DNA of 60,982 nucleotides from the IMG/VR virus record IMGVR_UViG_3300044695_002809, positions 1 to 60,982 of that record; one strand, written 5' to 3'. The notes below the pieces were generated by a model that had not been told where the DNA came from, did not search any database, and was given only the letters and a program-made list of their open reading frames with translations. Source of the stretch: a virus. Shown here one piece after another: positions 9,318 through 16,943 of the stretch (the first letter of the stretch is position 1; every line of letters begins with the position of its first letter). Made by a program: the position numbers and the translations under genes.

Positions 9318-9889
9318 GTGAAATATTGACAATTGACACCTCTGCTGGCATACAACAAGTTGATCGCATCGATCCGTTGCCAGTTTTTGGTGAAGATCAT
9401 CCATTGTTGAAACAAAAAATACCTGAATACGCTGGTGGTTTTCCTTCACCAGCACTAGTCAAGTTGTCAAAGCGTTTGAAGATGACGATGAAGTTGTATT
9501 CTGGATTAGGACTTTCTGCAAATCAATGCGGCATTTCAGAAAGAATATTTGTAATGGGTACAGAAGAGTTTCAGTTAGTTTGTATTAATCCGAAGGTACT
9601 TGAACGTGGAACAGATGAAAGAGGAAAAGAAGGCTGTCTTTCTTTTCCAGGACTATTTTTGAATGTTGAACGACCTGAATGGATTGTCGTTGAATTTACC
9701 GATGAAAATGGTACGGTAAATCAAACAAGACTTGAAGGTATTTCTGCACGTTGTTTCTTGCATGAACTTGATCATTTGAATGGAATCAAGTATACTGAAT
9801 TAGTGAAACCACTTGCGTTGAAAATGGCAAGACAAAAAGCAAACAAGATCGTAAAGAAGATTGTTAGGGGTCAAAAGAATGGAAAATAA
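9314..9889 (+). CDS. def: Peptide deformylase
   Basis: Removes the N-formyl group from new proteins. The three family motifs are present: GLGLSANQCG (64-73), EGCLS (106-110, with the metal-ligand Cys) and HELDH (150-154, two ligand His and the catalytic Glu). 191 residues is near the bacterial size. Phage deformylases are known from cyanophages, where they are thought to support synthesis of short-lived or abundant phage and host proteins. Overlaps gene 46 by ATGA. An N-terminal extension of about 25 residues precedes the core. Confidence 0.93.
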   Translation: MSEILTIDTSAGIQQVDRIDPLPVFGEDHPLLKQKIPEYAGGFPSPALVKLSKRLKMTMKLYSGLGLSANQCGISERIFVMGTEEFQLVCINPKVLERGTDERGKEGCLSFPGLFLNVERPEWIVVEFTDENGTVNQTRLEGISARCFLHELDHLNGIKYTELVKPLALKMARQKANKIVKKIVRGQKNGK

Positions 9890-10235
9890 TCAAGTCAAAG
9901 AATCTAGTTCTTATGAAAACTGCATGGAGTTGCTGACTGATGAGTATCAGCCGCCAACTCTTAATCGTTTTTTTGGTGAGAGTGATGAAGAAGATGATCA
10001 AGGTGGTGTTGATGTTGACAATGTTGAATGGAAAAAACATTGGACTGGTATGCCAGAGTATGAGCAGAACAATAAGAAAACATATAAAACAATCTATGTA
10101 CATTTTCGTAACAAAGAAGACTACGAAGATTTTGCGAAACTCATTGAACAAAATCTGAGTGAGAAAACAAAGTCTATTTGGCATCCAAAACTTGAACGTG
10201 ATCAGAACATGTTGAAAAGATGGATTGAAGAGTGA
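9879..10235 (+). CDS. Conserved-looking phage protein of unknown function
   Basis: 118 residues from ATG 9879, chosen because AGGGG (9866-9870) lies 8 bases upstream; a TTG at 9861 is possible but has no ribosome-binding site. The N-terminal half has an acidic run (about 32-45). The C-terminal half has the pattern IYVHFRNKEDYEDFAKLIEQ followed by TKSIWHP, which I recall as recurrent in unassigned phage proteins, but no function is known to me. It overlaps def by 11 bases and the next glycosyltransferase-like gene by 4. The DYxxF/TKSIW element could be a small ferredoxin-like domain; this is only an impression. Confidence 0.75.
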   Translation: MENNQVKESSSYENCMELLTDEYQPPTLNRFFGESDEEDDQGGVDVDNVEWKKHWTGMPEYEQNNKKTYKTIYVHFRNKEDYEDFAKLIEQNLSEKTKSIWHPKLERDQNMLKRWIEE

Positions 10236-11077
10236 TCGAACGCATTTATATTCCAACGATTCGTCGTGCGAATAAACAATTTACGTTTGAAGATTTACCT
10301 AAAGAATTACAACAAAAAGTTGTGATGGTAATCGACTCAAGTGAGCGTTCTCAATACGAGTATCCTTGCGAATATTTGGAATTACCTAAAGAAATTATCG
10401 GACAATGGACACAATTGTCTCAAACACGAAAATTTATTCATCATCACGCGGGCAATATTAAGTATGCAATGATCGATGATGATTTGATCGTTTACAAAAG
10501 AAATCGTAAATATTTTACGAATGTGTCTGATATGGATAAATCAAAAAGAAAAGCAACCCAAGAAGAGATTCTTAGATTGTTTGAATCAGCATCGACATGG
10601 TTAGATGAAGAAGATATAGGAATTGTTGGTTTATCAGATGGCATGGTGCCACCTGCTGCAACAGAATATTCTGATACTAAAGGTGTGTTTGGCTATCTTT
10701 TCTTTGATGGCAAAAAACTTTCAAAAGTAATCGAAAAAATGGACACATCTATTCGTGTTGCGGAAGATTTATTATTTCTGTTTGAGTGTTTGTATAACGG
10801 CATCAACACCAGAATGTCAAATGAATTTTTATACATTAACAAAAGTGCGTCAGAAGAACTGAAAGGCAAAAGACCTATCTGGGAAGAGATGCAAGATTCA
10901 TCAACTAAAAGTGTTTTTCAATTAGGAGAACACTACGATGCCCTTCGATACATTCAACAGAAATTTCCAGACGGCATTACAATTTTTGAAGAAGATGGAA
11001 TCATGAAGAATGTGAAACATTGGAAAAAAGTTTATAGACCATTTACACAATCTAGCTTAGAGAATTTTTTTGTATGA
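10232..11077 (+). CDS. Putative glycosyltransferase (TET-associated type, divergent)
   Basis: 281 residues, GTG start overlapping the upstream TGA. The N-terminus (IYIPTIRRANKQFTFEDLP, then PCEYLELPKE) and a D-D-D motif in AMIDDDLIVYKRN (near 84-96) fit a GT-A fold with a metal-binding acidic loop. A second acidic segment, RVAEDLLFLFECL, lies near 177-189, where such enzymes carry a substrate-binding Asp/Glu. The next gene has the same plan with clearer family marks, so the two look like paralogues. TET-associated glycosyltransferases add sugars to hydroxymethyl-type bases in phage DNA; whether this protein acts on DNA is not shown. Confidence 0.6.
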   Translation: MIERIYIPTIRRANKQFTFEDLPKELQQKVVMVIDSSERSQYEYPCEYLELPKEIIGQWTQLSQTRKFIHHHAGNIKYAMIDDDLIVYKRNRKYFTNVSDMDKSKRKATQEEILRLFESASTWLDEEDIGIVGLSDGMVPPAATEYSDTKGVFGYLFFDGKKLSKVIEKMDTSIRVAEDLLFLFECLYNGINTRMSNEFLYINKSASEELKGKRPIWEEMQDSSTKSVFQLGEHYDALRYIQQKFPDGITIFEEDGIMKNVKHWKKVYRPFTQSSLENFFV

Positions 11078-11970
11078 CTAATCCAACACATCCAGTTTAT
11101 ATTGTATCTAAAGGTCGTTCAGATTCGATGATTACATCCAAATCATTATCTAGAATGAAAGTACACCATTACATAGTAATTGAACCACAAGATGAAGAGC
11201 CTTATGAGAAAGCGTTGGACAAATTTAAAATTCGTGACTACGTTACACTAATCGTAGCACCATTTAGCAATCATGGTGATGGTCCTGGTCGTGCAAGAAA
11301 CTTTGCATGGGATCATTCTATTTCCATTGGTGCCAAAAAACATTGGGTGCTTGACGATAATATTGCAGACTTTTATCGTCTTCACAAGAATGAACGAATT
11401 CGTGTTGAGTCTGGTGTAATTTTCAAAGCGGCAGAAGATTTTATTGATCGATTTGAAAATGTGCCAATCTCTGGCTTTCAGTACAGATTCTTCATTGCAC
11501 CAAATCAAAGTTATCCACCGTATGTAAAGAACACGCGAATATATTCCACACTACTCATTTCAAATGATTGCAAACATCGTTGGCGTGGTCGTTACAATGA
11601 AGACACCGATATCTGTCTGCGTGTATTAAAAGATGGTGATTGTACAATTCAGTTCAATGCATTTCTACAAGGTAAAGCAGCAACACAAACTGTCAAGGGT
11701 GGTAATACCGAAGAGTTCTATCACAAAGAAGGTCTAGAGAAAAACTTTTGGACAGAGGGCATCAACTCAGAGGGTACAAGAAACAAATCAGAGATGTTGG
11801 TTCGTATGCATCCTGATGTTGCGCGAATGGTGTGGAAGTATAAACGATGGCATCATTATGTTGACTATTCTCCATTCAAGAAAAACGAACTGCGTTACAA
11901 AAAAGATATTACTTTGACTAAAGATGTCAACAACTATGGTATGAAATTAGTAACAAATTTTAAAGCTTGA
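11074..11970 (+). CDS. TET-associated glycosyltransferase-like protein
   Basis: 298 residues. The N-terminus PVYIVSKGRSDSMITSKSL, followed by YIVIEPQDEEPYE, matches the TAGT family described next to phage TET/JBP dioxygenases. GPGRARNFAWDHS leads to the acidic metal motif WVLDDN (D94, D95); YNEDTDICLRVL (about 174-185) supplies a second acidic site. The family is proposed to glycosylate oxidised or hydroxymethylated bases. No TET/JBP enzyme or hydroxymethylase lies in this window, so the acceptor is open. It ends just before a sigma70-type promoter and is probably the last gene of the 6-12 kb run. Confidence 0.75.
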   Translation: MTNPTHPVYIVSKGRSDSMITSKSLSRMKVHHYIVIEPQDEEPYEKALDKFKIRDYVTLIVAPFSNHGDGPGRARNFAWDHSISIGAKKHWVLDDNIADFYRLHKNERIRVESGVIFKAAEDFIDRFENVPISGFQYRFFIAPNQSYPPYVKNTRIYSTLLISNDCKHRWRGRYNEDTDICLRVLKDGDCTIQFNAFLQGKAATQTVKGGNTEEFYHKEGLEKNFWTEGINSEGTRNKSEMLVRMHPDVARMVWKYKRWHHYVDYSPFKKNELRYKKDITLTKDVNNYGMKLVTNFKA

Positions 11971-11995
11971 CAGTCTTTTTTCTCCATGATATCAT
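11967..11995 (+). promoter_or_regulatory. Sigma70-type promoter
   Basis: TTGACA at 11967-11972, a 17-bp spacer, and TATCAT at 11990-11995. The -35 is a perfect match and the -10 is 5/6. It overlaps the end of the upstream gene and would start a transcript near 12002 that covers the 23-codon ORF and the HEVGH/VWA gene. It is one of two tandem promoters here. Confidence 0.75.
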
Positions 11996-12024
11996 TGCTA
12001 CATGATGATTGATTGGAGAAAAAG

Positions 12025-12096
12025 ATGTCAATTATGCAACAAATCACAACGGACTTGACAAAGCCCGTTCCTTCATATATAATGATTGTTCAATGA
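12025..12096 (+). CDS. Possible 23-residue leader peptide
   Basis: Short frame ATG 12025 to TGA 12094-12096, preceded by GGAG at 12014-12017 (7 bases upstream of the start). It lies wholly downstream of the first promoter (11967-11995) and contains the whole second promoter/hairpin (12048-12083). The peptide has no recognisable motif. Translation here would carry ribosomes through the hairpin. It may be a leader peptide or chance; the good ribosome-binding site is the main support. Confidence 0.35.
   Translation: MSIMQQITTDLTKPVPSYIMIVQ
12048..12083 (+). promoter_or_regulatory. Hairpin with embedded sigma70-type promoter
   Basis: Perfect consensus promoter: TTGACA 12055-12060, 17-bp spacer, TATAAT 12078-12083. 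The -35 sits at the tip of an imperfect hairpin: arms 12048-12056 (AACGG, A, CTT) and 12061-12069 (AAG, C, CCGTT) pair around the loop GACA, with one A/C mismatch. The predicted start is near 12090, giving a short leader before ATG 12113. The same design recurs at 14408-14444 and 15683-15722. Confidence 0.8.
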
Positions 12097-12112
12097 TGAT
12101 TGAGGTTATCTA

Positions 12113-14401
12113 ATGAGCAATATTCAAAATCAAAAGTCTGGGCTTGCCAAACTGATGGCAACCGAGAATCTTACTGTTCAACATGCCAAAGTACCTACGG
12201 CATCATTCGATCCTAAAAATCGTGTTCTGACTTGTCCTATCTGGGAACAAATGTCTGGTGATCTTTATGACTTACTAATGGGTCATGAAGTTGGTCACGC
12301 TTTAGATACACCTGCCGATGGCTGGCATGGTGCTGTTCATGATCGAGGTGTAAACTACAAAGGCTTTTTGAATGTAGTTGAAGATGCACGAATTGAAAAA
12401 CGCCAAAAGCGCCGTTACCCTGGTTTACGCCGTTCATTTGTGAACGGCTTCAATGAACTCATGGACAAAGACTTTTTCGGTCTGCGTGGTCGTACAGTCA
12501 ATACACTACCGTTCATTGATCGTTTGAATATTTACACAAAATCTAGTTACTCTTTGCCTGTTGCATTCAATGCAAAAGAACAAGACTTTGTTGATCGGGT
12601 TCAAGCTTGTGAAACTTTTGAAGAAGCTTTGAAACTGACCGACGAAATTTGGGACTATTCAAAAGAAGAACAGGCTCAGACTAATACGCCTGAAGATAGT
12701 TTCGGGTATGATGAAGATGAAGACGGTGACGATTACGAAACCGAGTCTGGTTCAAATGAAGGTGATGATGAAACAGACGGTGAAGGTAATGAGCCATCTA
12801 AATCTACACAAAAGGGTGAAGATGGCGATGAAGAAAAAGAATCGGCATCAAACTCTGATGAAGAATCGGATGAAGATGGTGATGATGAAGATGAAACAAA
12901 GAATGATATTAACCGATTCAAAGAATCAGAAAGCGTAAACGAGGATCAAACACCTGAACCTCGGTGTGAGACTGATGAAAACTTTCGTCAGAATGAAGGC
13001 AAACTTATTGCAAAACATGCCCGTGAGTATGTGTATGTGAATGTACCAAAACCTAATCTGAAAAAGATTATCACTCCTGCAAAACGTGTGCAACAAATTC
13101 TGACTGAAGAATTTACTGAACAATTGCCTACTTACGAACAAATTGCCAGTAATTTGTACAATGATTTTCGTCGTAAAAACGAACGATTCATTTCATTGTT
13201 AGCAAAAGAGTTTGAGATGCGTAAAGCGGCTGATAAATTTGCAAAAGCAAAAGTATCATCCACTGGTGACATTGATGTAAGTCGTGTGTTCAAATATCAA
13301 ATCGATGATGCGATTTTCAAAAAAGTCATGCGTATACCTAAGGGTAAGTCTCACGGCTTGATTCTGTTACTAGATAAGTCTGGCTCAATGTCTGACAATC
13401 TATCTGCATCATATGAACAAATTTTGATTCTGGCTACATTCTGTCGCAAAGTAAACATACCGTTTGCTGCATATGGTTTCGGTAATGCTGATCATATTCG
13501 TGACAAAGATTTTCCGAATGAGCCGACTCATTATGATATTCATGATAGCAAATCATATGGTTGCTTTACTGAAAACAATCAAGAGATGTCATTATCTTCC
13601 GTATACTTGCGTGAGATGATTAACTCAAAAATGAGTAACTCAGAATTTTCAAAAGCAGTAAAAAATATTCTGTGTCTCATGGATGCATGGTCGTGCCGTT
13701 ACGGTAGTCGTAGTAATTTCTATCGACCACCATCAGATTCATTGTCGAACACACCATTGACTGAGGCAATGATTGCTTGTCAACCACTGATTAATGAATT
13801 CAAGACGGTAAACAATCTTGATATTGTAAATCTGTGTGTGGTACACGACGGTGATGCTGATGAGATTAATGCCTTTGTATCGAAAGGTGCTATACAAAAT
13901 CGAACTTATTTCAGCACAGGTTATCAAAATGTTTTTCTGTGTGATAAGAAAAATAAAGTGCAGCAAGAAGTTCCTGGTGGCGATGATGGTGTACGAATCG
14001 CTATCGGTAACTGGTTGACAAAAACAACTGGTGTGAAAATCATTGGCTTTTATCTTGCACCAAAATCTACTCTAAAAAATGCAATGCGCCGTCGTTTGTT
14101 CAATTCTGAAATAAACGAACTACGCAAAGAAGAACGAGCAAAATGGTACGAATTGAAAGATGCGTATGCAAAGTATGCCAAAATTTTGCGTAAAGAAAAA
14201 TTTCTTGAATCAAAAAACCCTGGCTACGAATCTTTCTTTCTTTTGCCTGGCGGTAATGATCTAGATGTTGATGATGAAGACTTTGAAGCACCAGAAAAAA
14301 TTACCACAGCCTCTTTGACAAAAGCGTTTTCTAAGTTTACGAAAACCCGCCAAGTCAATCGTGTTCTGGTTTCACGTTTCATTGGTATGATAGCAATTTG
14401 A
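12113..14401 (+). CDS. Metallopeptidase-like / VWA-domain protein (CobT-like)
   Basis: 762-residue multidomain protein. The N-terminus contains HEVGH (58-62), a zinc-peptidase motif, with NVVEDARIE about 25 residues later as a possible third ligand. Residues ~195-290 are very acidic and low in complexity. A VWA domain follows with the MIDAS motif DKSGSMS (near 420-426). The acidic linker plus C-terminal VWA resembles CobT, the large subunit of cobaltochelatase, and the next gene is the CobS-like AAA partner. CobT itself has no HExxH, so a MoxR/VWA-style chaperone or protease pair is as likely as chelation. Driven by the promoters at 11967 and 12055. Confidence 0.8.
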   Translation: MSNIQNQKSGLAKLMATENLTVQHAKVPTASFDPKNRVLTCPIWEQMSGDLYDLLMGHEVGHALDTPADGWHGAVHDRGVNYKGFLNVVEDARIEKRQKRRYPGLRRSFVNGFNELMDKDFFGLRGRTVNTLPFIDRLNIYTKSSYSLPVAFNAKEQDFVDRVQACETFEEALKLTDEIWDYSKEEQAQTNTPEDSFGYDEDEDGDDYETESGSNEGDDETDGEGNEPSKSTQKGEDGDEEKESASNSDEESDEDGDDEDETKNDINRFKESESVNEDQTPEPRCETDENFRQNEGKLIAKHAREYVYVNVPKPNLKKIITPAKRVQQILTEEFTEQLPTYEQIASNLYNDFRRKNERFISLLAKEFEMRKAADKFAKAKVSSTGDIDVSRVFKYQIDDAIFKKVMRIPKGKSHGLILLLDKSGSMSDNLSASYEQILILATFCRKVNIPFAAYGFGNADHIRDKDFPNEPTHYDIHDSKSYGCFTENNQEMSLSSVYLREMINSKMSNSEFSKAVKNILCLMDAWSCRYGSRSNFYRPPSDSLSNTPLTEAMIACQPLINEFKTVNNLDIVNLCVVHDGDADEINAFVSKGAIQNRTYFSTGYQNVFLCDKKNKVQQEVPGGDDGVRIAIGNWLTKTTGVKIIGFYLAPKSTLKNAMRRRLFNSEINELRKEERAKWYELKDAYAKYAKILRKEKFLESKNPGYESFFLLPGGNDLDVDDEDFEAPEKITTASLTKAFSKFTKTRQVNRVLVSRFIGMIAI

Positions 14402-14407
14402 TAATGC

Positions 14408-14444
14408 ATCGCCACTTGACAGAGTGGCGATATTCTTTTATAAT
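14408..14444 (+). promoter_or_regulatory. Overlapping terminator hairpin and sigma70-type promoter
   Basis: A perfect 9-bp stem, ATCGCCACT (14408-14416) with AGTGGCGAT (14423-14431), loop TGACAG, followed by a T-rich stretch (14431-14439): a plausible terminator for the VWA gene ending at 14401. The same bases form a promoter: TTGACA 14416-14421 in the loop, 17-bp spacer, TATAAT 14439-14444, start near 14451. This matches the promoter-early stem-loop (PeSL) cassettes described for T4-type phages. Confidence 0.85.
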
Positions 14445-14474
14445 GATAGTTCCTAATGTGATGGAGTTTATATT

Positions 14475-15662
14475 ATGACAAGTCGTGCTAACAAACGCCA
14501 AGCTTTTATTGATGCACTTATTGCAACTGGCAAATCTGAAGTTACCCGTGATGATGTTCGTGCCGTTGTAGAGAAGACAGGAATAAACTGGCCACAATGG
14601 TTTTTTAAAGAAGAAGCATACAAGCTAAAGCGTGGTGTGTTCCGCGTTCCTGGAGTCTCCAACGCTGCTCCAGCAGCAAATATTAATATGGTTGCTCAAG
14701 TAATACCTATGACAAAAACCGATGTCTTGCCTGGCAATCGTATTGCGAATGTGACAACTGATCTTGAACTTGAGAATCTGATTCCTTCTCAATATAGCAA
14801 CTATGTTCCTTTTGGCAACTTTGAAGATGTGTTGTCAATTGTGAAATCTAATCAGTTCTTTCCTGTGTTTATTACTGGTCAGTCTGGTAACGGTAAAACA
14901 ATGTCAATCGAACAGGCTTGTGCAAAAGCAAAACGCAAGTTCGTTTGCGTATCAATGACACCAGATACCGACGAGGGTGATCTTCTTGGTAACTATGTTC
15001 TAATCAACGGTCAGATGGAATGGCGTGACGGTCCTGTGACTGTAGCAGCCCGTCAGGGTGCTGTTCTCTGTATTGATGAGATCGACTACGGCGCACAAAA
15101 TCTTTCGTGCTTGCAGCGGGTACTTGAGGGTAAACCATTCTTGCTGAAGAAAAAGAATGAATTGGTAACACCTGCACCTGGCTTTACTGTGTTCGCTACT
15201 GCTAACACAAAGGGTAAAGGTTCCGAAGACGGTCGCTATATGTTTACCAACGTATTGAACGAAGCCTTTCTTGAGCGTTTTCCTAACACAATGGAACAAG
15301 AATGGCCACCAGTTCGTGTTGAAGAAAAAATTATCGGTAAAGAACTTGATTCAGTCGGTCGCTCTGATGAAGTGTTTGCCAAAAATCTTGTGTCTTGGGC
15401 AAATGTAATTCGTAATACTTTTGCTGATGGTGGCTGTGATGAAGTTATTTCAACACGCCGTCTGGTACACATTGTCAAAACATTTGGTATCTACGGCGAT
15501 AAGAAAAAAGCGATTGACTATTGTTTGAATCGTTTTGATGCTGATACTAAAGCTACCTTCTTCGATTTGTATACCAAAATTGATGCGGGTATTGATCCTT
15601 CCGTAAAAGCAGAAAAAACTGCTGTTGAGCCTACCAAAAATACCGAAGAGATTCCATTCTAA
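14475..15662 (+). CDS. MoxR/CobS-like AAA+ ATPase
   Basis: AAA+ ATPase of the CobS/MoxR group. Walker A GQSGNGKTM is at about 135-143 and Walker B VLCIDEID near 195-202. A sensor-type FATANTKGKG segment follows near 239-248, and STRRLVHI supplies a sensor-2 Arg. The N-terminal ~80 residues probably form a helical DNA- or partner-binding domain. CobS-like genes are common in marine T4-like phages. Its neighbour with an acidic linker and VWA domain is the expected partner. Substrate unknown; a metal-insertion role is only one option. Start ATG 14475 with GGAG at 14462, driven by the hairpin promoter at 14416-14444. Confidence 0.88.
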   Translation: MTSRANKRQAFIDALIATGKSEVTRDDVRAVVEKTGINWPQWFFKEEAYKLKRGVFRVPGVSNAAPAANINMVAQVIPMTKTDVLPGNRIANVTTDLELENLIPSQYSNYVPFGNFEDVLSIVKSNQFFPVFITGQSGNGKTMSIEQACAKAKRKFVCVSMTPDTDEGDLLGNYVLINGQMEWRDGPVTVAARQGAVLCIDEIDYGAQNLSCLQRVLEGKPFLLKKKNELVTPAPGFTVFATANTKGKGSEDGRYMFTNVLNEAFLERFPNTMEQEWPPVRVEEKIIGKELDSVGRSDEVFAKNLVSWANVIRNTFADGGCDEVISTRRLVHIVKTFGIYGDKKKAIDYCLNRFDADTKATFFDLYTKIDAGIDPSVKAEKTAVEPTKNTEEIPF

Positions 15663-15682
15663 GGTAGTCTTTCACATTTACC

Positions 15683-15722
15683 TAGGGTGTGTGTTGACAC
15701 ACCCTATTTTTTTTTATACAAT
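15683..15722 (+). promoter_or_regulatory. Overlapping terminator hairpin and sigma70-type promoter
   Basis: A perfect 9-bp stem, TAGGGTGTG (15683-15691) with CACACCCTA (15698-15706), loop TGTTGA, then nine T (15707-15715): a textbook intrinsic terminator for the AAA gene. TTGACA (15694-15699) lies in the loop and descending arm, with a 17-bp spacer made largely of the T run and a TACAAT -10 (15717-15722). It both ends one transcript and starts the next, near 15729. Confidence 0.88.
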
Positions 15723-15731
15723 GATAATTAT

Positions 15732-15781
15732 GTAGAGAAAAGTCGCCTCTACTTAATATTTTCTAGTGCGACTATTTTTTT
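15732..15781 (+). promoter_or_regulatory. Candidate attenuator: two mutually exclusive hairpins
   Basis: Directly after the predicted transcript start. Hairpin 1: GTAGAG (15732-15737) pairs with CTCTAC (15747-15752). Its loop contains AGTCGC (15741-15746), which can instead pair with GCGACT (15768-15773), followed by A and seven T (15775-15781), an intrinsic terminator. The two cannot form as simple nested hairpins. The leader ends 14 bases before the winged-helix gene, so read-through would control that gene. Confidence 0.55.
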
Positions 15782-15795
15782 ATGGAGTAAATTGA

Positions 15796-16059
15796 ATGTC
15801 TGCGAAACAGAAAATTCTTAACTACCTTTCTAAAGAAGGTCCTTATAACACGTTGACTGTTGCTCAAGCAAAAGCACGTTTCGGTATCAGCAATGTCGGT
15901 GCCCGTATTGAAGAACTTCGTGCAGAAGGCCACTGCATCTATACCAACAAGAAAAAACTCGACAACGGTCGTACTATCACATACTACCGTCTAGGTAAGC
16001 CAAGCAAAGAAATGGTCGCTATGGCACATGCAGTTCTTGGTGCTCAAGCTTTTGCCTAA
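15796..16059 (+). CDS. Winged helix-turn-helix DNA-binding protein
   Basis: 87 residues, basic, with a predicted helix-turn-helix: KILNYLSKEGPYNTLTVAQA, then ARFGISNVGARIEELRAEG as the recognition region, then a beta-wing KLDNGRTITYYRL. It resembles small winged-helix regulators found in T4-like marine phages. It is a single-gene transcription unit: a promoter (15694-15722), a structured leader (15732-15781), GGAG before the ATG, and a terminator (16077-16115). This isolation suggests independently controlled, possibly autoregulated expression. Its operator is not identified. Confidence 0.75.
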   Translation: MSAKQKILNYLSKEGPYNTLTVAQAKARFGISNVGARIEELRAEGHCIYTNKKKLDNGRTITYYRLGKPSKEMVAMAHAVLGAQAFA

Positions 16060-16076
16060 AAAAAGCTAAAGAATTG

Positions 16077-16115
16077 AGTGAGAGCATATATATACTATGT
16101 GTTCTCACTTTTTTT
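16077..16115 (+). terminator. Intrinsic terminator after the winged-helix gene
   Basis: AGTGAGA (16077-16083) pairs with TCTCACT (16103-16109), with CATA/TATG pairing further in, followed by seven T (16109-16115). It ends 13 bases before the next gene's start. No good -35/-10 pair was found, so unlike the two hairpins upstream it appears to be a terminator only. Confidence 0.75.
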
Positions 16116-16127
16116 CATGGATAAATT

Positions 16128-16943
16128 ATGCAGATACAAGTCAATCTTGAAGAGTTAAGAAAAAACAAATTGTTCGTGGCTACACCAATGTATGGTGGTA
16201 TGAATCACGGACTCTATATGAAATCGTGTCTTGATCTACAGACCGTGATGATCAAATATGGCATTGAAGTCAAGTTTTCCTTCCTCTTTAACGAATCTCT
16301 AATCACAAGAGCAAGAAATTACCTCGTAGATGAATTTCTACGCACAGACTACACACACTTGATGTTCATCGATTCTGATATTCACTTCGATCCGAATGAC
16401 ATCGTAGCATTGATGGCACTAGACAAAGATGTAATTGGTGGACCTTATCCTAAAAAATCAATTAATTGGGGTAACATTGCTGACACAGCAAGACGTAATC
16501 CTGATTTAAATCCAAGAGAACTTGAGAATCTAGTTGGAGAATATGTCTTCAATGTGGTAAAAGGGACAGAACAGTTTCAAGTATCTGAACCACTTCAAGT
16601 TATGGAAATTGGTACAGGTCACATGATGATCAAACGCCATGTATTTGATAAAATGGCAGAAGCATTTCCACAAATTCGTTACAAACCAGACCATGTTGGT
16701 CAAGAACATTTTGATGGATCACGATATATTCATGCATACTTTGATACGGTAATTGATACTGTCAATAGTTATACTGGTGGTGGTTCTGATCGTTATCTAT
16801 CAGAAGATTATATGTTCTGTCAGATGTGGCGTAAACTTGGTGGACAAGTTTGGTTGTGTCCATGGATGCGTACTCAACACATTGGTACATATGCATTTAC
16901 TGGTAACATGCCAGCAGTTGCTCAGTATACGGGACGCTTGTGA
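16128..16943 (+). CDS. Glycosyltransferase family 2-like protein
   Basis: 271 residues with a GT-A-type plan. FVATPMYGG near the N-terminus starts the nucleotide-sugar fold. LITRARNYLVDEF precedes the metal-binding DSD motif in HLMFIDSDIHFDP (D82, D84). A later SEDYMFCQMWRKLGG segment has the acidic residues used for acceptor binding or catalysis. The family is frequent in T4-like phages; acceptors may be DNA bases, phage proteins or host surface glycans. It lies just upstream of the replication block. Donor and acceptor unknown. Confidence 0.8.
   Translation: MQIQVNLEELRKNKLFVATPMYGGMNHGLYMKSCLDLQTVMIKYGIEVKFSFLFNESLITRARNYLVDEFLRTDYTHLMFIDSDIHFDPNDIVALMALDKDVIGGPYPKKSINWGNIADTARRNPDLNPRELENLVGEYVFNVVKGTEQFQVSEPLQVMEIGTGHMMIKRHVFDKMAEAFPQIRYKPDHVGQEHFDGSRYIHAYFDTVIDTVNSYTGGGSDRYLSEDYMFCQMWRKLGGQVWLCPWMRTQHIGTYAFTGNMPAVAQYTGRL

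Noticed and set aside
12708-12938. Lys/Met-rich frame within the VWA gene
   Set aside because: It is a shadow of the acidic low-complexity region of the real gene in another frame; the composition is an artefact of GAT/GAA repeats.
14475-15662. Calling the AAA protein a proven cobaltochelatase subunit
   Set aside because: CobS and MoxR-type ATPases are hard to tell apart by motifs, and no B12 pathway genes are present.
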